DNA of 64,000 nt, taken from contig NZ_FNHF01000002.1 in the NCBI RefSeq assembly GCF_900103695.1, forward strand, positions 124,001 to 188,000, written 5' to 3'. The DNA comes from Sediminibacillus halophilus (lineage in GTDB: Bacteria > Bacillota > Bacilli > Bacillales > Amphibacillaceae). Of this stretch, positions 37,612 to 46,572 are shown piece by piece; within the stretch, counting starts at the first letter, position 1; each line of letters opens with the position of its first letter. Position numbers and translations under genes: made by a program. The notes under the pieces are model-generated. The model did no database searches and was not told where the DNA came from. It saw only the letters and a list, made by a program, of their open reading frames with translations.

Positions 37612-37989
37612 ATGATCTATCTTTATGTAGGGATAGCCGGATCGCTTGGCGCCATGTTACGATATGGAATCGGACTGGCTTTTTACCAGGGTGACGCCGT
37701 ATTCCCATTTTCTACTTTACTCATCAATTTAACAGGGAGTTTTCTGCTAGCATGGCTGACAGGATTTGTTTTCACGAAAGCGACCATTTCTACTCCCGTT
37801 CAATCGGCTATTGGCACAGGGTTTGTTGGTTCTTTCACCACTTTTTCAACCTTGAGTGTAGAAACAGTCGACTTGTTCCAGGACGAAAGGTTGCTACTTG
37901 CCTTCCTATATGTGTTGATAAGCATATTCGGCGGTCTTGCAATGAGTAAGCTTGGTTACCATGCAGTAGTGAGGAGTGAATCAGAATGA
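37612..37989 (+). CDS. crcB1: Fluoride channel subunit FluC (CrcB), copy 1
   Basis: A 125-residue FluC channel protein with four membrane segments; GSLGAMLRYGIG, INLTGSFLLAW and the pore motif GFVGSFTTFSTLSVE are diagnostic. It exports fluoride as a dual-topology dimer; here the paired gene suggests a heterodimer. ATG 37612 behind GGAGG. It overlaps the second copy by four bases. Confidence 0.95.
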   Translation: MIYLYVGIAGSLGAMLRYGIGLAFYQGDAVFPFSTLLINLTGSFLLAWLTGFVFTKATISTPVQSAIGTGFVGSFTTFSTLSVETVDLFQDERLLLAFLYVLISIFGGLAMSKLGYHAVVRSESE

Positions 37990-38354
37990 GCGGAATATTA
38001 TTTCTCTTAGTAGGAATTGGCGGGTTTGTCGGAGCGATTGCCCGCTTTGCAATCAGTCAATTAATAAAGCAGAACTATCGATTTAGCATTCCGGCTGCGA
38101 TCGTGTTTGTTAATATTACTGGTTCATTTTTGCTCGGTTTATTGAACGGCCTGCAAGTCAGTACGTATATACTTCTTCTCATGGGAACTGGTTTTTGCGG
38201 TGCCTTCACTACTTTTTCCACTTTCAAGCTTGAAGCAGTCCAACTTCACCTCCGCAAACAAAAAAATGCTTTTATCTTCTATATTTTACTTACTTACATA
38301 GGCGGAATAACTCTTGCTTTTGCCGGCTATCGGCTCGGTATGTTCTTCCATTAA
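37986..38354 (+). CDS. crcB2: Fluoride channel subunit FluC (CrcB), copy 2
   Basis: A 122-residue FluC paralogue (GGFVGAIARFAIS, VNITGSFLLGLLNG, GFCGAFTTFSTFKLE). ATGA overlap with copy 1 couples translation. Both copies keep the Asn and Phe pore residues, so both should be functional. Riboswitch-controlled through the shared transcript. Confidence 0.95.
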   Translation: MSGILFLLVGIGGFVGAIARFAISQLIKQNYRFSIPAAIVFVNITGSFLLGLLNGLQVSTYILLLMGTGFCGAFTTFSTFKLEAVQLHLRKQKNAFIFYILLTYIGGITLAFAGYRLGMFFH

Positions 38355-38358
38355 ACCA

Positions 38359-38393
38359 AGCAGCAGCCTGAGCTAGCCAGGCTGCTGCTTTTT
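38359..38393. terminator. Terminator between fluC and acyl-CoA dehydrogenase genes
   Basis: Perfect 12-bp stem AGCAGCAGCCTG/CAGGCTGCTGCT with a T5 run on the + strand, just after the second fluC. Confidence 0.88.
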
Positions 38394-39559
38394 CAAACTG
38401 ATTTTAATGCTTTTCCGGCAAGCATTTGAAGGACCATATCATCCATTGGCGGATTATGAAGTCCCGCTCTCACATTGCGGTAATATCGTTCGAAGTTGTA
38501 CTGTTTCGATAACCCTCTGCCGCCAGCAATCCTTAGTGCCAAATCCACTACTTCATTGGCCGTGTTGGTAACGGATGTTTTGACTGCAGCAAGCTCTGCG
38601 CCAAGCTGTTCTCTTGACCCTGGTGATTCATCCCATTTCCTTGCGACACCGTACATGAAATAATGTGCTTGCAATAATTTCAAATCCATTTCACCAATTT
38701 TTTGCTTGATATGGGGTACTTCAGAAATAGGCGTATTTAAGCTGTTTGGCTGATAATTTTTAGCGAAGGTGACAGCATCATTGCGCGCGGCCACTGCAAT
38801 TCCCAGATAGCAAGCCGGGATGTGGAGCAGCCAGCCCTTCGGTTTTGAGGATTTTCCTTGATTCACTTCAACCAAAGCCTGTTCAGGCAGTCTTACATCC
38901 TTCAGCACCAGGTCATCACTGCCCGTTCCCCGCATTGCCATGGTATCCCAAGTGTGTTCAACCTCTACACCAGGCGTATCACGCGGGATTAAAAAGGAGC
39001 CGACTGCTTCTTTTTCTTCTATATAAGCAGTTACGAGATAGTAGTCGAGTACACTGGCCATGGTGGTAAACGTTTTTCTCCCATTGACAATGTATTGATC
39101 GTCCTGCCTGATTGCTTTTGTTTCAGGTATGCCCCCGCGAGTCGGACTTCCGGTGGCCGGCTCGGACGCAGCACGATTGACCACCAGTTTTTTCTCTCCC
39201 AGTTCATGCGCGAAAGCTTCAAATTGATCTTGGCGCCATAGCTGTTGTTCACTGAGTTCCATTACCACTCCCATATGCCAGCCAATGGACAACGCTGCAG
39301 ATCCGTCTCCTTCCGCCAGTTTCTCCTGCATCAGCAGCAATTCACTCAAATTAATATGTGCCCCGCCAAACTTTTCTGGAAGCGGCAATGTTACATATCC
39401 AACTTCTTTTAAGTCCTTTAGATTTTCAGGCGAAAACTGAGCCGTCTCTTCTGTTTCTTCCGTCCTTTGTTTGAACTTTGCTGCCAACCGGTCAGCTGTC
39501 TCCAGCAACTCCTGCTGTCGTTGATTTTCAACGAATGACTTTAAGAAATACGACACCAT
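38393..39559 (-). CDS. Acyl-CoA dehydrogenase-like flavoprotein (YdbM type)
   Basis: A 388-residue acyl-CoA dehydrogenase homologue. Family landmarks: ALSIGWHMGVVMELSE, ASEPATGSPTRGG, VNGRKTFTTMA and GTGSDDLVLKDVRLP. The catalytic Glu region is replaced by RIAGGRGLSKQYNFERYYRNVRAG, as in the DszC/YdbM-like subgroup, so the activity may be a flavin-dependent oxidation other than beta-oxidation. ATG 39559 behind CGGAGTG. No operon partner. Confidence 0.85.
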   Translation of the reverse strand: MVSYFLKSFVENQRQQELLETADRLAAKFKQRTEETEETAQFSPENLKDLKEVGYVTLPLPEKFGGAHINLSELLLMQEKLAEGDGSAALSIGWHMGVVMELSEQQLWRQDQFEAFAHELGEKKLVVNRAASEPATGSPTRGGIPETKAIRQDDQYIVNGRKTFTTMASVLDYYLVTAYIEEKEAVGSFLIPRDTPGVEVEHTWDTMAMRGTGSDDLVLKDVRLPEQALVEVNQGKSSKPKGWLLHIPACYLGIAVAARNDAVTFAKNYQPNSLNTPISEVPHIKQKIGEMDLKLLQAHYFMYGVARKWDESPGSREQLGAELAAVKTSVTNTANEVVDLALRIAGGRGLSKQYNFERYYRNVRAGLHNPPMDDMVLQMLAGKALKSV

Positions 39560-39759
39560 TATCACTCCGTTCTTCATTCATTTCCATCTCTTCTTCTATA
39601 TTACATAAGGAATTTCTTACATTACAAGTTTTCGACTCGGGTTACTTGTATTTCTTATCTTTATGAATTAATCCAGCATTACCAGACCCTCGGCTTTCCG
39701 CATCTCTTTAGCTTTGGTATAGTTAACAAGGATAGCCGGAAAAAGGAGGAGGACTAACT

Positions 39760-40395
39760 ATGCAGACACTTAAACAGGAAAGTCCTTTTTATTTAACAGG
39801 GCTGCTAATTCTCACCTTAGGAATTGGTCTAACCATTCAATCGCACTTAGGAACTTCTCCATTCGATGCCTTGCTGGTCGGATTGTATCGCACCTTCGGA
39901 TTGACGATTGGCTCTTGGGAGATTGTCGTAGGTTTTTCTATGATTGTGGGAAATGCCTTAGCCAGAAAGAGCCGTCCTGAATTTAGCGCATTGATTACTT
40001 CCTTTATTACCGGAGCAGGTATTGACGGCTGGATATTTTTATTAAATAACAGGATAGAGCCGGAAACATTGGTCGGACAATCGGTTTGTTTCACTGCAGG
40101 ATTGTTATGCACGGCAGTTGGAGTGGCGACCTATCTTCAATCAAAAATCGCGCCAAATCCTATGGACCGCTCCATGATTGTGATTACGGAAATCACCGGA
40201 TGGAGTGTCACCTATTCAAGAGCTATGATAAGTATCATTCTGGTTCTTTTAGCTTTTCTGTGCAGCGGTGCAATCGGTCCAGGCACCTTGATTAATGCAC
40301 TATTCAGCGGCGTTTTGATCAGCTTTCTGCTCCCTTATATTAAAATGCTAAAGCATAAGATAAGCATGAGAAATCATACTGCCTCTCATAGCTGA
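39760..40395 (+). CDS. YczE/YyaS-like membrane protein
   Basis: A 211-residue protein with about five membrane segments and the family motif LGIGLTIQSHLGTSPFDALLVGL. YczE-type proteins are of unknown function; in B. subtilis one affects surfactin production. ATG behind GGAGGAGG. Followed by a strong terminator. Confidence 0.85.
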   Translation: MQTLKQESPFYLTGLLILTLGIGLTIQSHLGTSPFDALLVGLYRTFGLTIGSWEIVVGFSMIVGNALARKSRPEFSALITSFITGAGIDGWIFLLNNRIEPETLVGQSVCFTAGLLCTAVGVATYLQSKIAPNPMDRSMIVITEITGWSVTYSRAMISIILVLLAFLCSGAIGPGTLINALFSGVLISFLLPYIKMLKHKISMRNHTASHS

Positions 40396-40450
40396 AGTGA
40401 AGGATCAGTGCTCACAGAGGGAGACTGGATATAATATCCTTGCTAAAAAA

Positions 40451-40506
40451 GCGAAAGCGCAGTCCATTTGTCATTTGATTGACACGGACTGCGCTCGTTT
40501 TTTTAT
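40451..40506 (+). terminator. Terminator of the YczE-like gene
   Basis: GCGCAGTCC paired with GGACTGCGC plus inner TGTC/GACA, then TCGTTTTTTTATT on the + strand. Confidence 0.85.
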
Positions 40507-40649
40507 TGTTTTTTAAATCGCTGGAACAGTTTTTAGTTTCTAAACAGGATCCAATGTAAGGCACCATTATTACAGCGAAAGAAAGTTAGTTGCCGTTTAA
40601 TCTACGGCAAACAGCTATTCACCTCCTAAACAAGCAATGGCTCTTTGCT

Positions 40650-42344
40650 TTACACTTTAAAACGTCCAATCAACTCATTTAAATTTTCAGCAAGCTTGGA
40701 AAGTTCTGTCGACCTGCCTGCAATTTCTTCCATCGAACTGCTAGTTTGCTGAATGGAAGCTGAAGTTTCCTCGATGCCTGCCGCCGATTCCTCTGATACA
40801 GCAGCAATATCTTCAATCGACTGGCTCATTTGCCCGCTTTTTTCCACAATACTGGTCAAGTTCCCGGTTATGACCGTGACACTATCGACCATTTCATTGA
40901 TAGAATAATTAATTCCGTCAAATGTTTTACCGGTGGTCTTGATTTGTGCTGTGCCGTTTTCCACTTCGTCATAACCACCCTGAAGTGCTTCGGCAACAGA
41001 GCCTGATTCTTCCTGAATGCTGGTGACGATACCTGTGATATCTGTCACCGAAGAAGATACCTGTTCGGCAAGCTTTCTTACTTCATCGGCCACTACAGCG
41101 AAACCCTTCCCTTGCTCACCCGCACGCGCTGCTTCGATTGCGGCATTTAAGGCAAGTAAATTGGTTTGCTCTGCGATATCCTTTATGACTCCAACTAGTT
41201 TCGATATTTCTTTTGATTGGTTGTCCAACCCTTTTACTTTATCTACGGCATTTTTGACAATAGAGTCGATTTTATTCATTTGCGTAATCGAGGAATTCAT
41301 CATACGGTTGCCTTCCTCCGACAGTTCCAGAACCCTTTCAGACTTCTCATGAATCGTATTTCCGTTTTCGTGTGCTTCCTTAATTTTATCCGTGAAACCA
41401 GCCATCGATGCAGCCAAATCTGTCGTGGTATTGGCCTGTGATTCCGAGCCTGAAGAGAGCTCCTCCATCGTGACTGCAACTTGGTTACTTCCTTCTTTCA
41501 CTTCATTTGCCGATTGGCTCAATTCTTCACTTTGTCCAGAAACGGTCGTAGAAACAGAGGTGATTTCCGTCACCAATTCCCGCATATTTTCGTTCATTTG
41601 GTTGACTGCTGTTACCAGCTGACCGACTTCATCCCGGGAATGAACCTTCAGAGGTTCATGGCTTAAATCACCTTCCGCTACCAGTTTCATCCGCTTCATC
41701 ACACGGGAAACAGGGTTCGTAATCATACGGGCAGTCATAATTGCTATCAAAATACCTAGCACAGCAACAAGGATGGATATGGCTACACTGGTAAGCTGTG
41801 TTGTTTTCCCCGACGTAACCAGACCGTCTCCAACTGATTTGATTTCCGATTCTCTATGTTCAGCCATCTCATTGAAACCGTTCATCAACTCCCTAGCCAA
41901 CGGTTTGACCTGCAAGGATAAATTGGAAATTGCCTGGTCTTCATTGCCGTTCTTATAGACGTCAAATACTTGGTCCCGGACTGTCGTTTCCCATTCGTCC
42001 CCTTTTTCCACCAATTGTTTTACTTGCTCATTATCACTTAACGCTAAAATTGTTTTTTCCATCTCTTCTAGCTCTTCAGCGTATTGATCAAACTGCTCCA
42101 GATATTCCGGGTCCCCATAAATGACATAACCCCTTGTCAAAGCAATCATCTCTGCTATAGTAAAGGCAGCCCGTTCATCGGCGATAAGCAATGGAAGCTG
42201 TTCCGAAACAATTGATTCTGTATCTTTGTTTACTTTTTCCTGTGATAAAAAATTATAAAGTCCAAATCCGATTACCAATAAAATAATTATGGAAAAACCC
42301 GCTAAAATCTTTGTTCTTAGTCGCTTAAATTGAAATAATTTCAT
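40650..42344 (-). CDS. Methyl-accepting chemotaxis protein
   Basis: A 564-residue chemoreceptor. Membrane segment 1 at about residues 12-33, a helical extracellular sensor with the four-helix bundle pattern, membrane segment 2 at about 183-205 ([18 protein letters not shown]), a HAMP domain (206-260) and the conserved signalling tip [21 protein letters not shown]. It relays to CheA/CheW. It follows cheX by 118 bases, so both are probably made from the c-di-GMP riboswitch transcript. Ligand unknown. Confidence 0.94.
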   Translation of the reverse strand: MKLFQFKRLRTKILAGFSIIILLVIGFGLYNFLSQEKVNKDTESIVSEQLPLLIADERAAFTIAEMIALTRGYVIYGDPEYLEQFDQYAEELEEMEKTILALSDNEQVKQLVEKGDEWETTVRDQVFDVYKNGNEDQAISNLSLQVKPLARELMNGFNEMAEHRESEIKSVGDGLVTSGKTTQLTSVAISILVAVLGILIAIMTARMITNPVSRVMKRMKLVAEGDLSHEPLKVHSRDEVGQLVTAVNQMNENMRELVTEITSVSTTVSGQSEELSQSANEVKEGSNQVAVTMEELSSGSESQANTTTDLAASMAGFTDKIKEAHENGNTIHEKSERVLELSEEGNRMMNSSITQMNKIDSIVKNAVDKVKGLDNQSKEISKLVGVIKDIAEQTNLLALNAAIEAARAGEQGKGFAVVADEVRKLAEQVSSSVTDITGIVTSIQEESGSVAEALQGGYDEVENGTAQIKTTGKTFDGINYSINEMVDSVTVITGNLTSIVEKSGQMSQSIEDIAAVSEESAAGIEETSASIQQTSSSMEEIAGRSTELSKLAENLNELIGRFKV

Positions 42345-42462
42345 TGCTGCACCTTCTTCCTAAGAGTTGGTCCAAAAGCTGGTGGACAGTCACGGCAATG
42401 TTCAGCATTTTTCCGCTGCATCATTCCTTTCCATCTTTTTGCCGGCAAGACTCCTTTGTCAT

Positions 42463-42933
42463 TTATGGATGAATCAACAAAGCGATCTCCATCTTGCCAA
42501 TAGTTTCATAGGTCAACTCGACCTGTATCGCTTGATGAAAGTTATTAAGTACCTTATTCCCATCTGAAGTAACCAAGGGAGAAGTAATATCTGTTTCCAA
42601 TCCCTTTTCATAAATACCAGTTGACATGCTGCCGGCAATCATATTGCCGAGCTCACCCGAAAAAGAATGGAGCATCTCTCCTTCCAGAGGCATGCCGAAC
42701 ATTGCTTCACCAATTGAACCAAATAACCCATCATTGGCTTTCAAAACCAAAGTACCTTTGACATCTCCCGTTACCTCGATTACTACCCCAAAAGGAATAG
42801 TCAAAGATTCTGTTAGTACTTCTGCTTTGCCAATCTCCGCTTCTAACGGAATGACAGCTTGGATAGACTTTAAGGTTTCATTGTATAATTCTTTTACAAA
42901 TCGATTCTTTTCACTTGTTACGATGATAATCAC
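42463..42933 (-). CDS. cheX: CheX-like chemotaxis phosphatase
   Basis: A 156-residue CheC/CheX-family protein. The single phosphatase motif is HSFSGELGNMIAGSM (Glu-x2-Asn), typical of CheX, which dephosphorylates CheY-P. Start is unclear: GTG 42933 shares a G with the Shine-Dalgarno AGGAG and is too close, while well-spaced in-frame codons are ATC. It is preceded by a c-di-GMP riboswitch and terminator and followed by a chemoreceptor. Confidence 0.85.
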   Translation of the reverse strand: MIIIVTSEKNRFVKELYNETLKSIQAVIPLEAEIGKAEVLTESLTIPFGVVIEVTGDVKGTLVLKANDGLFGSIGEAMFGMPLEGEMLHSFSGELGNMIAGSMSTGIYEKGLETDITSPLVTSDGNKVLNNFHQAIQVELTYETIGKMEIALLIHP

Positions 42934-42976
42934 TCCTGTTTTTTTCTGAATATTCTAACAAAAATAGTCATTAAAA

Positions 42977-43005
42977 GTGGCTATTCCTGTTCTCTGAATA
43001 GCCAC
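42977..43005 (-). terminator. Riboswitch terminator upstream of cheX
   Basis: Perfect 10-bp stem GTGGCTATTC/GAATAGCCAC with TTTTAATG on the minus strand, 15 bases past the aptamer. Confidence 0.75.
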
Positions 43006-43019
43006 AGACTAGTTGAAAA

Positions 43020-43104
43020 GATATCGGCAGCCAGGCGATCATGGCCTCGGCGGCTTTAGACCCTAAGCTTTGCGTCCCCTTTTTTCAAAGAGTTTGCCCT
43101 TTTC
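43020..43104 (-). ncRNA. Cyclic-di-GMP-I (GEMM) riboswitch upstream of cheX-mcp
   Basis: The minus strand shows the aptamer landmarks: AGGGCAAACTCTTTG, the conserved GGGACGCAAAGC, TTAGGGTCTAAAGCCGCC, then CATGATCGCCTGGCTGCC. These are the P1a/P1b arms of the class I c-di-GMP aptamer. The adjacent terminator suggests transcriptional control; whether c-di-GMP turns it on or off cannot be read directly. Confidence 0.93.
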
Positions 43105-43349
43105 GTTAGTTCTTTTTGACTAAGTATAAAGTTTTATTTGGTTTGCATTCATTATAATATATTTTCGACATAATTCAACATATTTTTGTGTAATCAGTAA
43201 ATAAATTGTATCCTTTCCATTCTTGTGGTAATTCCACCATCTTAAAGAAAAAGCGTGTGAAGCGATTTTTCTCGGTTCTCTGGCAAATGTGGTGGTGTGA
43301 TAATCACTCCACCCTCTCTTTATCGAAAGGCTCACTCCAAATAACAGCT

Positions 43350-43480
43350 ATTTTCCTGCGGCCGCAGAGGAACTAAACTCGCTCTTTCCGCGGACGAACG
43401 CTCAAGCCTCCTCGCAAACCCCGCTGTGGGGTCTCGATCGTCCGTTTTTCCGCAAGAGTCTCGCTGCCCAATAATTCTAT
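43350..43480 (-). repeat. Bacillaceae GC-rich dispersed repeat, copy 2
   Basis: On the minus strand it reads GAGACTCTTGCGG ... GACCCCACAGCGG ... GCGAGGAGGCTTGAGCG ... CCGCGGAAAGAGCGAG ... CTCTGCGGCCGCAGG. This matches a repeat I know as common in Bacillaceae intergenic DNA (GACTCCTGCGGGA ... CCGCGGAAAGCGAG). The open frame crossing it is not a gene. Confidence 0.65.
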
Positions 43481-43662
43481 GATAAAATGACGTTGCACTC
43501 ATATCCCTCTCTTTTTCCTTAGATGTAAGCAACTTTAGGGTAACAAAGAGAGAGGAAATGAGTGCATTTTTTTGCCCATTGTAGCAACCCCCATTACGAC
43601 AGGGGACACCACCACATTCAGTATAGAGTCTTTTTCTCTCCCTATGCCGTCTCCTCGAGAAA

Positions 43663-43700
43663 TAAAAAACACCGGAATCCCTTTTGAAGATTCCGGTGTT
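43663..43700 (-). terminator. Terminator of the siderophore importer operon
   Basis: 12-bp stem AACACCGGAATC/GATTCCGGTGTT followed on the minus strand by TTTTTTATTT, just past the yclQ-like stop. Confidence 0.88.
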
Positions 43701-43707
43701 TATGTGA

Positions 43708-44670
43708 TTATTCCATACTGCTTGCAACTTCGTTTACCATTTCCGATACGGAAATCAACCCTCCGCCGGATAGGTACCAATAATCCGGATTCAGATAAAC
43801 GATGTTTTCATCTTTATATGCCTTGGTGTCTTGTACTAGTTTGTTATCCAATGTTTTTTCGGCAGAAGATTCACCGCCGACCACTTGATTCCTGTCCACG
43901 ACAAATAAATAGTCCGGATCATTTTCTACTAAGTACTCAAAAGAAATATTTTGACCATGTGTGGAAGCTTCAATATTCTCATCAACTGCCTGGAATCCAA
44001 ATACATCATGAATCACGCCAAAACGCGAACCAGGACCGTAAGCATTGATGCTGCCATCGTTGGTAAGGATGATTAAACTATCTTTTTCGCTTGCAGAAGC
44101 TTTTTCATTCAACTCAGAAATTTGCTCGTCGATTGCAGCAAGCTCTTCTTCCACTTGTGACTCTTTACCGAAAATTTTCCCCAGTACTGTGGCGTTTTCT
44201 TTAAAAGAATCCATATATCTAGTTGTGTCGACACCTAGATGGATGGTAGGAGCCAGCTCGTTCAAATCATCATATGCTTCGGCAGTACGACCGGAAATAA
44301 TGATCAAATCCGGGTCGATTTCGCTTAATTTTTCGAAATCCGGTTCGAACAGGGTACCGGCATTTTCATACTCCTCACTATCATAATCGGATAGGTAAGA
44401 CGGTAGATTTTCTTTTGGTACAGCAGTTACATCGACTCCAAGTTTTTTCAGTGTATCAAGAGTTCCAAAATCAAATACCACTACCTTTTCTGGATTGACT
44501 GGCACCTCGGTCTTCCCTAACTCATGCTCGACCGTAACGGTCTTCTGCTCCTTTTCTCCATTATCAGAAGCAGCTGCAGCATCCTCATTTGATGAGCTTT
44601 GATTGCCGCAAGCAGCTGTGAACACAGCCAATATAAGAATGGAAATTAGCATTGCTAATCTTTTCGTCAT
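43708..44670 (-). CDS. yclQ: Siderophore-binding lipoprotein (YclQ type)
   Basis: A 320-residue iron-siderophore SBP. Lipobox VFTAAC, then the FhuD/FeuA-like fold: VTVEHELGKTEVPVNPEKVVV, DPDLIIISGR and FEYLVENDPDYLFVVDR. Order permease, permease, ATPase, SBP matches B. subtilis yclNOPQ, which imports petrobactin; specificity here is inferred. A 200-base gap separates it from the ATPase gene. ATG behind AGAGGTGAAAGG. Confidence 0.9.
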   Translation of the reverse strand: MTKRLAMLISILILAVFTAACGNQSSSNEDAAAASDNGEKEQKTVTVEHELGKTEVPVNPEKVVVFDFGTLDTLKKLGVDVTAVPKENLPSYLSDYDSEEYENAGTLFEPDFEKLSEIDPDLIIISGRTAEAYDDLNELAPTIHLGVDTTRYMDSFKENATVLGKIFGKESQVEEELAAIDEQISELNEKASASEKDSLIILTNDGSINAYGPGSRFGVIHDVFGFQAVDENIEASTHGQNISFEYLVENDPDYLFVVDRNQVVGGESSAEKTLDNKLVQDTKAYKDENIVYLNPDYWYLSGGGLISVSEMVNEVASSME

Positions 44671-44869
44671 AACCTTTCACCTCTAGTTAAAATTTTTTTA
44701 ATTGACAGGATAAAGCATTGCTTATCTCCCTCGCCCTGTCTCCCATCTTCCCAATACAGCAATAACTGAACAGTTATTTCATGGGCCCACTGTCAGTCTG
44801 CCATTTGGAAAAACGGGTGGCAAGGTTAACGGAAATACAGCACACCCTCCCATCATTTGACACACAAAG

Positions 44870-45628
44870 TTAAGAAAAGTATAAACAAATCCTGCATTGG
44901 TCGATATCCTGGATATCAATATCCATGTCATATACTTCTTTTAGGACCGCCTTATCGATAATTTCATTCGTCGGTCCCTTGCTCACGATTTTTCCATCTT
45001 TTAATGCAACAATATAATCAGAATAAACAGAAGCAAAGTTCACATCATGGATGACAAGAATGACCGTTTTACCAAGATCATTGACCAGCCGTCGCAATAC
45101 TTTCATGATTTGCACGGAATGTTTCATATCCAGATTGTTCAGTGGCTCGTCGAGCAAAATATATTCCGTATCCTGTGCAATAACCATGGCGATATAGGCA
45201 CGCTGCTGCTGCCCTCCACTTAACTGATCGAGGAATTTATCTTGAATGTCCTGTAACTCCATATAGGCGATTGCTTCATCGACAAATTGCTTGTCTTCTT
45301 TGCTTAATTTTCCCTGAGAATATGGGAATCGTCCGAAGCTGACTAGTTCCTTTACGGTAAGCCTGATATTTATATGGTTGGACTGCCGCAAAATCGATAT
45401 TTTCTTGGCCAGCTCTTTGTTTTTACTTTGACTCACTTCCTGACCATCTATCAAAATTTCACCATGGTCTTTCGCTATTAAACGGCTGACCATCGACAAC
45501 AGGGTGCTTTTACCGGCCCCGTTTGGACCGATAAAAGAAGTAATTTTCCCTCGTGGTATATTCATTGATACATTATCCACTACATTTTTCATTCCATACT
45601 GCTTGGAAACCTCTTTTACAACTACCAT
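44870..45628 (-). CDS. yclP: Siderophore ABC transporter ATPase (YclP type)
   Basis: A 252-residue ATPase. Walker A GPNGAGKST, signature LSGGQQQR, Walker B YILLDEPLNNLD, switch LVIHDVNFA. Overlaps the upstream permease by seven bases. It powers iron-siderophore import through the two permeases. Confidence 0.93.
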   Translation of the reverse strand: MVVVKEVSKQYGMKNVVDNVSMNIPRGKITSFIGPNGAGKSTLLSMVSRLIAKDHGEILIDGQEVSQSKNKELAKKISILRQSNHINIRLTVKELVSFGRFPYSQGKLSKEDKQFVDEAIAYMELQDIQDKFLDQLSGGQQQRAYIAMVIAQDTEYILLDEPLNNLDMKHSVQIMKVLRRLVNDLGKTVILVIHDVNFASVYSDYIVALKDGKIVSKGPTNEIIDKAVLKEVYDMDIDIQDIDQCRICLYFS

Positions 45629-46572
45629 GCTTTACTCTCCTTTAATAAAAGATAGATGAAGTAAACACCACCGACAAAATTGACGATTACACTCAAGGTC
45701 GTGGAAAAGGTGAACACCCGTTCAACGATCAGCTGGCCACCGACAAGGGCGACGATGCTGATTAAGACAGACCCAATAATCAGGTAGCGATGGCGATAGG
45801 TTTTCAAAAATTCGTAGGCAACATTTGCCACCAGCAGGCCAAGGAAAGTTATCGGGCCTACCAGTGCCGTGGATATCGACACCAGTATCGCAATGATGAC
45901 CAGCATCCGTTTAACCACATAATCATAATCAACGCCTAAATTGATCGCCTGCTCTTTTCCAAGTGCCATTACATCCAAGTATTTGGAAAAACGCCAAAAA
46001 TAAATTGCAATCAACAACACAAGCACAAAGGAAATAGTAAGCAAATCGGTGTTGACATTATTGAAACTGGCAAACATCTTATTTTGAACGACCATAAATT
46101 CATTTGGATCGATCAGCACCTGCATAAAAGTCGACAAACTTTCAAAAAAAGTACCAAAAATCAATCCAACCAAGAGGAGAAAGTAAATATTCTTCCCACT
46201 CTGTTTAAAAAGCAGCTTATAAAGCACTCCGGCAAACAAGACCATCATGCCGACGGAAAGAATGAAATTAAAATTTTTATTTAAAACCATCACACTATTC
46301 GATCCAAATACAAATATGATAAACGTTTGAATCAATAAGTAGAGCGAATCCAAACCGATAATGCTCGGTGTAAGTATTCGGTTGTTGGTGATGGTTTGAA
46401 AAATGATAGTTGAAAACGCGATTACTCCACCTGTAAGCGCGATAGCTAAAATTTTCGTCGTCCTTCTTGGCAATATGTAGTCCCAATTGCTGCCTGCGCT
46501 TCCGAATAGGAAGATGAGCACCAGGACAGCAGACATCGCTGTAAGTATGATTAGTTTTGTTCGATTACTCAT
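45622..46572 (-). CDS. yclO: Siderophore ABC transporter permease (YclO type)
   Basis: A 316-residue FecCD-family permease with about nine membrane segments; motifs ALTGGVIAFSTIIFQTITNNR, LTPSIIGLDSLY and GPITFLGLLVANVAYEF are typical. Overlaps yclN by eight bases. Forms the channel with YclN. Confidence 0.92.
   Translation of the reverse strand: MSNRTKLIILTAMSAVLVLIFLFGSAGSNWDYILPRRTTKILAIALTGGVIAFSTIIFQTITNNRILTPSIIGLDSLYLLIQTFIIFVFGSNSVMVLNKNFNFILSVGMMVLFAGVLYKLLFKQSGKNIYFLLLVGLIFGTFFESLSTFMQVLIDPNEFMVVQNKMFASFNNVNTDLLTISFVLVLLIAIYFWRFSKYLDVMALGKEQAINLGVDYDYVVKRMLVIIAILVSISTALVGPITFLGLLVANVAYEFLKTYRHRYLIIGSVLISIVALVGGQLIVERVFTFSTTLSVIVNFVGGVYFIYLLLKESKAW

Noticed and set aside
43120-43335. 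A 71-codon leftward ORF upstream of the c-di-GMP aptamer
   Set aside because: No convincing ribosome site or family resemblance; it lies in the promoter/leader region of cheX.
43332-43727. A 131-codon leftward ORF
   Set aside because: It runs through the GC-rich repeat and the terminator of the siderophore operon, with no ribosome site and no recognisable domain.
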